Shown one piece after another: positions 9,374-16,807 of a stretch of 64,000 nt of DNA (position 1 is its first letter; every line of letters starts with the position of its first letter). Made by a program: the position numbers and the translations under genes. Where the stretch lies: assembly GCF_019800665.1 (NCBI RefSeq), contig NZ_JAHVKO010000004.1, positions 124,001 through 188,000 of the forward strand. The letters run 5' to 3'. Origin of the DNA: Microbulbifer agarilyticus (lineage in GTDB: Bacteria > Pseudomonadota > Gammaproteobacteria > Pseudomonadales > Cellvibrionaceae). The notes below the pieces were generated by a model. The model had not been told where the DNA came from, made no database searches, and was given only the letters and a program-made list of their open reading frames with translations.

Positions 9374-9441
9374 TGTCTGCTTCTATATGAGAGACCACTT
9401 CGCAAGGAAATGACCGAAATTCCATTTTAGTTATTGCAACG

Positions 9442-9493
9442 ACTAGTGATCTTGGACTCGCAAAGTGCGTGCCAGTCCGTTCCATTCACTAGT
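9442..9493. repeat. nested inverted repeat (bulged hairpin)
   Basis: Outer arms ACTAGTGA (9442-9449) and TCACTAGT (9486-9493) pair perfectly. Inside them GGACTCGCA (9454-9462) pairs with TGCG (9466-9469) and AGTCC (9474-9478) around a four-base bulge. It lies 69-120 bp before the first polysaccharide gene, so it could fold in the leader RNA or be an operator. Confidence 0.55.
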
Positions 9494-9748
9494 AACTGGT
9501 GTATTGCTAGAGTTGGCCTTCCTATCCGGCCAGATAGCTACCTTTCAGTAATTTACATCCGGTGTACCCGAGCGCAGCGGTATCAATACCGTGCACTTTC
9601 CCCTGTCGCCGGTGCTGAAAGGTTCTCCAATACGAGATGCGGGTCACACTTTACCAAGAATTGATGACATTTCAAAAATTAACATCAAATAATGATTTAT
9701 ACGCCATGGTGGACATGCAAATAACTGAGAAAAATTTTGAGGGGATTA

Positions 9749-9823
9749 ATGAAACAAGAATTCAAACTATCGAAAGTTAATAAAGCTGGCTCCCAATCGG
9801 TGCTACCTGGAAACCCCCGGTAA
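9749..9823 (+). CDS. possible 24-residue small ORF
   Basis: ATG at 9749, stop at 9821-9823. The peptide begins MKQEFKLSKVNKAGSQ and ends PGNPR; it is basic and has no membrane segment. The reason to list it is the strong ribosome binding site GAGGGG four bases before the start. No family is recognised, and chance cannot be excluded for so short a frame. Confidence 0.25.
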   Translation: MKQEFKLSKVNKAGSQSVLPGNPR

Positions 9824-9956
9824 AGAAAACTGAAATTAAGGCTAGGTTTCACACACGTTTTACCCAGTGCAAAATTTCATGTGTGCCTGATCCAGACCAG
9901 TGAGAAAGATGGACTAAAGTCCCGAATCATTTCTTGCAGGTTTTGGAGTCTACTCG

Positions 9957-9973
9957 TTGTACATTTTGTACAA
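9957..9973. promoter_or_regulatory. perfect 17-bp palindrome, possible operator
   Basis: TTGTACA-TTT-TGTACAA reads the same on both strands with a three-base centre. Such a 7-3-7 symmetric site is typical of a dimeric DNA-binding protein. It stands alone in non-coding DNA between fpr and the polysaccharide cluster. The binding protein is unknown. Confidence 0.45.
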
Positions 9974-10100
9974 ACTGGATGCATTACTCATCCAATACTG
10001 CCATTTACCGCGATCTGGTACGGTACAGCAACGTGCCCCCCCCTTGGCCATATCTTTTATTAATTCCAAGTCCAGTGGGTGGGTACAGGCTTTCTAGGCA

Positions 10101-10124
10101 TAAAAAAACCACCCGAAGGTGGTT
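10101..10124 (-). terminator. rho-independent terminator of fpr
   Basis: On the minus strand AACCACC-TTCG-GGTGGTT is followed by a run of Ts. The stem is 7 bp with a stable TTCG loop. It lies about 165 bp after the fpr stop. Confidence 0.85.
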
Positions 10125-10288
10125 ATCAAACAGGGTAAAACCCTTTCACTGGTGTGGTGCGGCCGATTCTTCGGCAGGGCACCGGGGTCGACACTTGGGA
10201 GTGGAGAAAACCTTTTCTGTCCTTGCGCAATCCCTCACGCAATCACTCCTAAGTACCGACGCCGCTGCCCTGCCCGGTCAGCAACTAC

Positions 10289-11065
10289 TTACTTCTCAAC
10301 GAATGCGCGCTCGATGACGTATTCGCGCGGGATACCGGCGCGGGTTTCGCTGAAGCCCCAGTCGTCGAGAATTTTGGTCAGGTCCTTGAGCATGGCCGGG
10401 GAGCCGCACAGCATAAAGCGGTCTTCTTCCACATTTGGCGTGGGCAGGCCGAGGTCGCTGAACATTTTGCCGGACAACATCAGGTCGGTGAGGCGGCCAT
10501 TGTTGCGATAAGGCTCGCGGGTCACTGTGGGGTAATACAGCAGGCCGTTCTGCACCATTTCACCGAAGTACTCGTGCTCCGGCAGCTCCTTCTCGATGTA
10601 ATCCTGATACGCCAGCTCGGACTTGAAGCGCACACCATGGGTCAGGATCACCTGGTCAAAGCGCTCATAAACATCCGGGTCCTTGATGATGCTCATAAAT
10701 GGCGCCAGGCCGGTACCGGTGGACAGCAGCCACAGGCGCTTGCCCGGCAGCAGGTGATCGGCCACCAGGGTGCCGGTCGGCTTGCGGCTGACAAAGATTT
10801 CATCACCGGGCTTAATTTTCTGCAGCTGCGAGGTCAGCGGCCCATCCGGCACCTTAATACTGAAGAATTCCAGCTCGTCCTCATAATTGGCACTGGCAAT
10901 GGAGTAGGCGCGCAGCAACGGGCGCCCATTGGGCTGCTCCAGCCCAATCATGGTGAAGTGCCCGTTTTCGAAGCGGAAACCGGGGTCACGACTGGTTTTG
11001 AAGCTAAACAGCGTGTCGTTCCAGTGATGGACCTCAAGCACCGTTTCTTTATTCAAATTAGACAT
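10289..11065 (-). CDS. fpr: ferredoxin--NADP(+) reductase
   Basis: A 258-residue flavoprotein of usual Fpr length. RPLLRAYSIASANYEDELEF (about residue 50) is the FAD-binding RxYS motif. LWLLSTGTGLAPFMSIIKD binds NADP, RFMLCGSPAMLKDL is the C-x-G-x-P-x-M motif near the end, and the protein finishes in the short EYVIERAFVEK tail typical of bacterial Fpr. It moves electrons between NADPH and ferredoxin or flavodoxin in the cytoplasm, helping repair iron-sulfur clusters and resist oxidative stress. It is divergent from a LysR regulator of FinR type, the arrangement known from Pseudomonas, where FinR drives fpr under superoxide. A good promoter is visible at 11102-11129 and a terminator at 10101-10124. 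Confidence 0.95.
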   Translation of the reverse strand: MSNLNKETVLEVHHWNDTLFSFKTSRDPGFRFENGHFTMIGLEQPNGRPLLRAYSIASANYEDELEFFSIKVPDGPLTSQLQKIKPGDEIFVSRKPTGTLVADHLLPGKRLWLLSTGTGLAPFMSIIKDPDVYERFDQVILTHGVRFKSELAYQDYIEKELPEHEYFGEMVQNGLLYYPTVTREPYRNNGRLTDLMLSGKMFSDLGLPTPNVEEDRFMLCGSPAMLKDLTKILDDWGFSETRAGIPREYVIERAFVEK

Positions 11066-11101
11066 AACAATAGAACCGCTTATTCCTCAATTTCTCGGTG
11101 C

Positions 11102-11129
11102 ATTCTAATGCTGGCAAACCTATTGGCAA
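11102..11129 (-). promoter_or_regulatory. predicted sigma-70 promoter of fpr
   Basis: On the minus strand TTGCCA (11124-11129) and TAGAAT (11102-11107) are separated by 16 bp, 4/6 and 5/6 matches to consensus. Confidence 0.5.
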
Positions 11130-11142
11130 AATGGGATATTTT

Positions 11143-11172
11143 GATACTCGTTATCTAATTTATCGATACTCG
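11143..11172. promoter_or_regulatory. direct repeat, possible FinR-type operator
   Basis: GATACTCG occurs at 11143-11150 and again at 11165-11172. The starts are 22 bp apart, two helical turns, in the 120-bp gap between fpr and the LysR gene. LysR tetramers typically contact two such sites. Assignment to this regulator is inference. Confidence 0.35.
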
Positions 11173-11185
11173 GAGACTGGCACTT

Positions 11186-12067
11186 ATGCGCTATTCCCTG
11201 CGCCAACTTGAAGTGTTTCTGGCCTGTGCCCATCACGAAAACGTCAGCCGCGCGGCGGAGAGCCTGAGTATGTCGCAGTCCGCGGCGTCCACCGCGTTGA
11301 AGGAATTTGAACAGCAGTTTGACCTGCGCCTGTTCGAACGCACTGGCAAGCGTTTGCGCTTGAACGAACTGGGCCGGCAGTTGTGGCCGCGTGCGGAAGA
11401 ATTACTGGAGCGCGCGCGGGAGCTGGAAGCCACCCTGATGGTACACAGCGACCTCGGCCGCCTTAAGATCGGGGCCACCCTGACCATCGGCAACTACCTG
11501 GCTGCAGGCATTATGGCGCGCTACATGGAAGAGCAACCCGAGGCCCGGGTAGAACTCGAAGTTGCCAACACCGCGGCGATTGCCCAAGGCGTAGTGAACT
11601 TTGAACTGGATCTGGGTTTGATCGAAGGCGAACTGAATCATCCGGATCTGGAAATGATTCCGTGGCGGGAAGACGAGCAGGTGGTGTTCTGCGCACCGGA
11701 CCACCCTCTGGCAAAGCACGCACAATTAAGTGACGAAGATTTGCGCGAGGCCACCTGGATTCTGCGGGAAACCGGTTCCGGTACCCGCCAGACCTTCGAA
11801 CGCGCGCTTGCCGGATTACTGCCCGAACTCAACATTCGTCTGGAGCTGCAACACACCGAAGCAATCAAGCGCGCGGTAGAAGCAGGGCTCGGCATCAGCT
11901 GCCTTTCGCGGGTTTCCCTGACCGATGCGTTTCGGCGCGGCGCGCTGGTGGAATTGCCGGTGCCGCAGCGGGATTTCAGCCGTGAATTTTACTTTGTGCT
12001 GCACCGGCAAAAGTACCGCAGTGCCGGTATTGAGCGCTGGCTCGAGCTTTGCCAACAGGTGCAATAA
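11186..12067 (+). CDS. finR: LysR-family transcriptional regulator (FinR-like)
   Basis: A 293-residue LysR protein. The N-terminal winged helix-turn-helix spans residues 1-60 with NVSRAAESLSMSQSAASTAL as the recognition region. The rest is the two-lobed LysR substrate-binding fold, with LKIGATLTIGNYLAAGIM starting it near residue 93 and GLGISCLSRVSLTDAFRRGA near 235. It is divergent from fpr with 120 bp between, as finR is in pseudomonads, which is the reason for the symbol. The effector is not evident from sequence. GGAG ten bases before the ATG serves as ribosome binding site. Confidence 0.8.
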   Translation: MRYSLRQLEVFLACAHHENVSRAAESLSMSQSAASTALKEFEQQFDLRLFERTGKRLRLNELGRQLWPRAEELLERARELEATLMVHSDLGRLKIGATLTIGNYLAAGIMARYMEEQPEARVELEVANTAAIAQGVVNFELDLGLIEGELNHPDLEMIPWREDEQVVFCAPDHPLAKHAQLSDEDLREATWILRETGSGTRQTFERALAGLLPELNIRLELQHTEAIKRAVEAGLGISCLSRVSLTDAFRRGALVELPVPQRDFSREFYFVLHRQKYRSAGIERWLELCQQVQ

Positions 12068-12136
12068 AGACGGCAGAAATACACAGAAAAGCCCTATATC
12101 TCACGCACCGGAAATGGAGCTATCAACCCTAGCCAT

Positions 12137-12207
12137 CTGGCCAATAAATATTGCCTGTAAGACCAATTGTGATAGACTCAGAAACGTATTTAGGCCTATT
12201 GGGCCAG
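12137..12207. repeat. inverted repeat before the FadR-type regulator
   Basis: CTGGCCAATA (12137-12146) and TATTGGGCCAG (12197-12207) are inverted copies differing by one extra G. ACCAAT also occurs at 12162-12167. The region is the leader of the GntR regulator gene, so it may mediate autoregulation. Confidence 0.35.
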
Positions 12208-12233
12208 CAAGACAACGATAGAATTTACGTGCT

Positions 12234-13007
12234 ATGAAAAGCGATTTTTCTGGAAACTCCCGCCGCATTTATCAGCAGGTGGTAGAAAAAATGTTGACCC
12301 TTCTCGACAGTGGCGAGTACCCACCCGGTGTGCGCCTGCCATCCGAACGAGAGCTGTCAGAGATGTTCGAAGTAAGCCGCCCCAGTATTCGCGAAGCGAT
12401 TATTGCGCTGGAAGTAATGGGCCGTGTTGCTGTGCGCACCGGTTCCGGGGTTTACGTCATCGAACCGGTTAATTCGTTTTCTGACTCCAAGGATTTCAGT
12501 CCGTTTGAATTGACCGAAGCACGTGTTCTTATTGAAGGTGAACTGGCAGCACTTGCGGCGACCATGATCACCGAAGAGCAACTGGAAGACCTGCGTCTTG
12601 CCTATCGCGATATGGTGCGCGAGAACGAGGAAGGCAACCTCACCTCTGAGCGCGCCGACCGCAAATTCCATGAAGTGATTTCCCGGGCGACCAATAACCG
12701 GGTCTTAATGAGCACCATCGACAAACTGTGGGATATCCAGGGGCACTCTCCGGAAATCCAAACCGTGCATAAGTCTGTGTGTAAAAAAGACGGACAAAAA
12801 CGTTTGGCAGAACACAAAGCGATTCTGCAGGCACTGGAAAATCACGATCCCAATGCCGCGCGCAAGGCTATGCGCCTGCACTTCAACCGTTCATTGAATG
12901 CGCTGCACGATGCATCTGAAGCAAAAGCCGTTGAGGTGGTGCGTCGCGAAGTATCTGAACGCCGCAAACGTTTCTCCATCGATCGCCTGGGCGAGTCTGC
13001 CAACTAA
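12234..13007 (+). CDS. FadR/GntR-family transcriptional regulator
   Basis: A 257-residue regulator. Residues 10-80 form the GntR winged helix, including GVRLPSERELSEMFEVSRPS and a ALEVMGRVAVRTGSGVYV wing. Residues 95-230 form the all-helical FCD ligand-binding domain with the metal or acid-binding set seen as R(K)FHEVISRATNN and AEHKAILQALENHDPNAA. FCD regulators usually sense sugar acids or related acids and repress until they appear. Position next to a complete alginate-degradation block suggests it senses a uronate or 2-keto-3-deoxygluconate and controls those promoters through the ACCAAT/ATTGGT sites. That is inference. A clear terminator follows at 13029-13063. Confidence 0.85.
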   Translation: MKSDFSGNSRRIYQQVVEKMLTLLDSGEYPPGVRLPSERELSEMFEVSRPSIREAIIALEVMGRVAVRTGSGVYVIEPVNSFSDSKDFSPFELTEARVLIEGELAALAATMITEEQLEDLRLAYRDMVRENEEGNLTSERADRKFHEVISRATNNRVLMSTIDKLWDIQGHSPEIQTVHKSVCKKDGQKRLAEHKAILQALENHDPNAARKAMRLHFNRSLNALHDASEAKAVEVVRREVSERRKRFSIDRLGESAN

Positions 13008-13028
13008 TCCGTTTCAGCACGCTATTCC

Positions 13029-13063
13029 AAAGGCCATTCCGTATTGCGGTATGGCCTTTTTTA
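13029..13063 (+). terminator. terminator of the FadR-type regulator gene
   Basis: AAAGGCCAT (13029-13037) pairs with ATGGCCTTT (13051-13059), with a short inner CCG/CGG extension, followed by a T-rich tail. Confidence 0.85.
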
Positions 13064-13110
13064 TTGCTTACCTTTTCTCAACCCATGATAAACACCCAAA
13101 CGCCAGGCAC

Positions 13111-13133
13111 AAAAAAGCCCGCACTAGGCGGGC
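13111..13133 (-). terminator. terminator of the first TonB receptor gene
   Basis: On the minus strand GCCCGC (13133-13128) pairs with GCGGGC (13122-13117) and is followed by six Ts. Confidence 0.8.
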
Positions 13134-13254
13134 GAATCATGTCCGACAGGCGGCACCTGGTCGGATGGAGAAGAGACAACCAATCAAACAAACCGAAACC
13201 TGCAGCCCTCTACCGGGGTATTAGACCGCAGGCTTCCTATGCCTTGGATAGCGC

Positions 13255-16200
13255 TTAGAACTTGGCTTTCAGGCCAAGGAATACACGCGGTCCGTAGCTA
13301 TTCAGCTCACCCAGGTTATCGCGGGTGTAGAAGTACTGCTTCTTCGGCTCATCAAACAGGTTGATGGCTTCGAGGCTCAACTTCACATTGTCGGTCAGCT
13401 GGTAAGACGCCTTCGCTTCCCATACACCTACGTCGCCAACGAAACGCAGACGCGTGCCATTGCTGGTGTAAGGCTGGAAGTACTCGCTGCGGTACTTATA
13501 GATCAGGCTGGTGTCGAAATCGCCGATCTGGTAGTACAGCTGACCGGAGAATACGTTTTCGGAGAAGCCTGGGATGTTACCCGGCTCCAGAATACCGATA
13601 TTCTCGGAGACAACGTTGCCGCTCTGATCCAGCACCACGGAATCACCGTAGTTGCTGTCTTCGAATTCGAAGTTGGAATCGGCGTAGTTGTAACTCGCCT
13701 TCACACCCAGACCACTCCAGTAACCCGGCAGGTAAGAGAAACGGTGAGTACCAGTCACTTCGAAACCAGTCAGAGTGCTAGTCTCGTCATCAGTACGAGT
13801 AATAAAGAAATCTGCAGCCAGAGTTTCTCCATCGACTTCAAAAGTCTCTACTACCTGTGCAGTTTCAAATCCACCCTGGAAGCGCTTGTGATAAACACCG
13901 AACGCCAGCATGGTGTCTTCGTTCGGGTACCACTCGATAGCAGTATCGAAGTTCCAGGAAGTCAGCGGCTTCATGTCTGGGTTACCGTCACCTTCCACAC
14001 CATCGAGCAGGTCTGCAACGTCGAGGATGTCGTCGGAGCCATTGGTATCAAAAGTTCGCTTATATCCCAGATCGGATGGATCCGGACGGGACAGGCCACG
14101 ATAAACCGCACCACGCACCAGCACATCTTCAGCTACATCTGCTACCACATTCAGGCTAGGCAGCACTTCGGTGTAGTCACCACCGGCACTTACGCGCTCC
14201 AGATCAGCACCATCAATGGTGTCCATGGAGTAGGTACCATCAGTGTTCATGGTAATAGTGTATGGCGTTCGGTAGCCAACGGATTCCACTTCAGTCTGCA
14301 CGATACGCACACCAAAGTTACCGTTGATAGGCGTACCCGCCAGAGCACTACTGAAGTCAGCCATTACGTAGGCAGCAGTAGTGGTCTCAGTGACGTCAGT
14401 AACACTCGCACTTTTCTCTTCCAGCTCCGGGTAAGCAAAATCTTCACCAAGATGGGACAGGACCATGTCCGCAACACACTTGGTATCGAAAGTGGCCCAC
14501 TCGTTCGCGGTGCCAGTAACGTTACCATCCTCATCAACCATCGTGATCAGGCTACCGTCACTTTCACTGTTTAGGAAGTCACTTTCAGGGAAGGATGCAA
14601 TCGAGCATGCCTCGTTAATGGCAAGCAATGCTGCCTGATCTGCCGCTTCTACAACGGGATCATCGTCGTCGCGATCAATTTCATAAGTATCACGCGCGCT
14701 ACCCAGGTCTACGTATTCCAGCTCGGAAAAACGCAGTCCACCACGCACCGCGGTAACAAATTCGCCGTCGAGTCGCAGGTCGAAATCCGTGCGGAAGGCT
14801 TCGTTGGTGTTACGACGGTCCACATCGTTATCGATACGCACCCGATACTCGTCTGAGAATAAGGAATGATCGTTAACATCAAAATCAGTGATAGTGTACT
14901 GACGGATCTCGGAATCCATGTCCCACTGAACACGCGCCCGAGAACCGCTGGTGGATTCACCGTAGATATCACGACTGTCCGACTGGGTGCGCAGCAGGAT
15001 CTGGTTTTCGGTACGGGTAGTCTCAGAGAAAGAGTAATCTGCAGATACGGTCAGGTTATCGCTAAACGCATAGGAAACGTTAAGGCCATAACCCAAATAA
15101 TCTTCCGCGCGCTCGTAAGTTTCACTGTTGGACTCGATTCCGGTGTCACCTTCCCAGTTCAGCACGGTACCGCTGTCGGTAACCACCAGTGAATCTGCAG
15201 TAACGCCAGCAGTAACACGCTTCATATTATTGAAGTTCAGATCGTGACGCTGTTCAGACTGCACACGCTCAGACTGCTGAAGATCAAAGTTGATGTCGGT
15301 TTTGTCATTGGGCTGGAACTGCAGCGCAACGAAAACGGAATCACGCTCATCCCGGGTATCGTTCTGACGGTAACCGTTGGAGCTAGTCGCGAAGGCATAG
15401 GGAATGCCATCACTGTATGCTCGACCAGTTTCTGGATTGACCTCGGTGCGATAACCCATATTGCTTTCGGAGAAGTCGCCATCACCGTCGTGGTCGTATG
15501 CACCATCTCCATTCTGGTCTTCACAATCACCGGAACTGTCGCGGTAGTAACCTTCGTTCGTTACGCTAGGGTCATTCAGACATGCCCAACGAGAAGAACC
15601 GGTAGGGCTGGAAGAGCGCATTTCAGATTCAGGCTGGGAAATATCGCTGCTCTGGAAGCCCAGAGAAACACCGAATGCCATGCCGTTATCGAATTCAAAC
15701 TGGTCTACATAGCTCGCGGTACCGCGGAAGCCGGTATCGCCGGCCATCGGGTCATCGATGTTGGACTGGTTCGGGTTGATGTTCGCTTTGGCATCGATCT
15801 GGATACGCTGCTCGCCGTATTCCAGCGGCTTCAGAGTTTCCAGTTCGATCAGACCCGCTACACCACCTTCAATCAGGCTGGCGTCCTGGGTCTTGCGAAT
15901 GGCAACTTTTTGCATCAGTTCAGAAGGGAACTGGGAAAAGTTTACTGAGCGGTCACCACTACCGTTGGTGGCAGCGCGGCCATTAAAGGTAGTAGCACTC
16001 AGGTAAGGGCCCATACCACGGATGGAGATTTCGGTTGCACCACCGTTTTCGCGGTGAGAAGAGGCACCGGTAACAGATTCCAGTGCTTCACCGATAGACA
16101 GTGCCGGCAGCTCACCGATTTCGGTGGCGGACAGGCCGTCTACGATTGTTACAGAGTTGCGCTTGATGTCGATGGTGGACTGGATTGTGGCGCGGGAACC

Positions 16201-16371
16201 GGTAACCACTACTTCTTCCAGAGCCTGGTCAGAAGATGCTGCTTCCTGACCGTGAACAGCACCTGCATAACCCACATAGGTAACTGCGGCGATAGCGCTT
16301 ACAAGAAGCGACTTTTTAAAATTTTTCTCGTTAGCCATTACATCTCTCGCGTCTTTATTATTATCACGCAT
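13255..16371 (-). CDS. TonB-dependent outer-membrane receptor, probable alginate-oligomer importer
   Basis: I start the protein at 16371 (MRDNNKDARDVMANEKNFKK), preceded by GGGGGTAATC, a near-perfect Shine-Dalgarno. An ATG at 16338 is an alternative and leaves a cleaner signal peptide (KKSLLVSAIAAVTYVGYAG). The mature part opens with ALEEVVVTGSRATIQST, a TonB-box-like region, then the plug (SATEIGELPALSIGEALESV, TEISIRGMGPYLSATTFNGR) and a 22-strand barrel. It ends in the aromatic pattern GPRVFLGLKAKF, with terminal Phe. At 1038 residues it is of the long TonB receptor branch frequent in marine Cellvibrionales. It imports large ligands with TonB energy. Being divergent from the PL6 lyase operon, the likely ligand is alginate oligosaccharide. 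Confidence 0.9.
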   Translation of the reverse strand: MRDNNKDARDVMANEKNFKKSLLVSAIAAVTYVGYAGAVHGQEAASSDQALEEVVVTGSRATIQSTIDIKRNSVTIVDGLSATEIGELPALSIGEALESVTGASSHRENGGATEISIRGMGPYLSATTFNGRAATNGSGDRSVNFSQFPSELMQKVAIRKTQDASLIEGGVAGLIELETLKPLEYGEQRIQIDAKANINPNQSNIDDPMAGDTGFRGTASYVDQFEFDNGMAFGVSLGFQSSDISQPESEMRSSSPTGSSRWACLNDPSVTNEGYYRDSSGDCEDQNGDGAYDHDGDGDFSESNMGYRTEVNPETGRAYSDGIPYAFATSSNGYRQNDTRDERDSVFVALQFQPNDKTDINFDLQQSERVQSEQRHDLNFNNMKRVTAGVTADSLVVTDSGTVLNWEGDTGIESNSETYERAEDYLGYGLNVSYAFSDNLTVSADYSFSETTRTENQILLRTQSDSRDIYGESTSGSRARVQWDMDSEIRQYTITDFDVNDHSLFSDEYRVRIDNDVDRRNTNEAFRTDFDLRLDGEFVTAVRGGLRFSELEYVDLGSARDTYEIDRDDDDPVVEAADQAALLAINEACSIASFPESDFLNSESDGSLITMVDEDGNVTGTANEWATFDTKCVADMVLSHLGEDFAYPELEEKSASVTDVTETTTAAYVMADFSSALAGTPINGNFGVRIVQTEVESVGYRTPYTITMNTDGTYSMDTIDGADLERVSAGGDYTEVLPSLNVVADVAEDVLVRGAVYRGLSRPDPSDLGYKRTFDTNGSDDILDVADLLDGVEGDGNPDMKPLTSWNFDTAIEWYPNEDTMLAFGVYHKRFQGGFETAQVVETFEVDGETLAADFFITRTDDETSTLTGFEVTGTHRFSYLPGYWSGLGVKASYNYADSNFEFEDSNYGDSVVLDQSGNVVSENIGILEPGNIPGFSENVFSGQLYYQIGDFDTSLIYKYRSEYFQPYTSNGTRLRFVGDVGVWEAKASYQLTDNVKLSLEAINLFDEPKKQYFYTRDNLGELNSYGPRVFLGLKAKF

Positions 16372-16544
16372 GATTACCCCCAAGGATGTCTGCGTTCGTT
16401 GATAGTAACAAGGGCGCCCTGTTATGGCGCCTTCTTCATCGCTCATCTCGCGGTTTTTTTTATCAGCCTATCGACCAGTAACAACCTCTTTTGGGTGGGC
16501 TGCCCGCGATCTGGCATGCACAAATTCTCACCCGCCTACACCCC

Positions 16545-16555
16545 AGTCAACCAAT
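16545..16555 (-). promoter_or_regulatory. -35 box fused to ATTGGT half-site, TonB receptor promoter
   Basis: On the minus strand ATTGGTTGACT: ATTGGT is the half-site (16550-16555) and TTGACT the -35 hexamer (16545-16550). The -10 at the expected spacing is weak. The same fusion occurs at the divergent PL6 promoter. Confidence 0.4.
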
Positions 16556-16672
16556 TTTCAGAAAAACTTCACATTTTGGACTGACCCCTGAACACTTTTT
16601 GTGCATCTTTCCGAAATATCCTGCGGAACGCACCAAAACCGCACAAAATTCTGACAACAACTGGTTAACCCG

Positions 16673-16706
16673 ATTGGTTGACAATTATTTTTTACCAATT
16701 TAGTCT
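16673..16706 (+). promoter_or_regulatory. promoter and operator of the alginate operon
   Basis: TTGACA (16678-16683) is a perfect -35 box and TAGTCT (16701-16706), 17 bp on, a weak -10. The -35 overlaps ATTGGT (16673-16678), and its inverted partner ACCAAT (16694-16699) lies just before the -10. A protein bound to the two half-sites would cover the promoter, as for a repressor. The FadR-type regulator upstream is the obvious candidate. Confidence 0.5.
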
Positions 16707-16807
16707 GGCCCCATAATAACCCCGCGATCCCGGCAAACGCACTTCGTTGGTGCAACTGGACATAGAAATTGCGGCCGACCAAACCCAGAAAAACAAAACA
16801 GGTGATC

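Larger units (their letters stand above)
9374..10106. other. long intergenic region upstream of the polysaccharide cluster
   Basis: About 730 bp, A+T-rich, between the first polysaccharide gene and the fpr terminator. No ORF here looks like a conserved protein. Visible elements are a nested inverted repeat at 9442-9493, a 24-codon ORF with a good ribosome binding site at 9749-9823 (plus), and a perfect 17-bp palindrome at 9957-9973. I searched for the JUMPstart/ops element (GGCGGTAG core) common before such clusters and did not find it. The promoter of the cluster should lie here but no clear -35/-10 pair stands out. Confidence 0.6.

Noticed and set aside
9434..9664. 76-codon plus-strand frame in the gap
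   Set aside because: No ribosome binding site, no domain, and it runs through the nested inverted repeat.
9374..10106. JUMPstart/ops element or cyclic di-GMP riboswitch before the polysaccharide cluster
   Set aside because: The GGCGGTAG core was not found, and GEMM-type conserved boxes were not seen on either strand.
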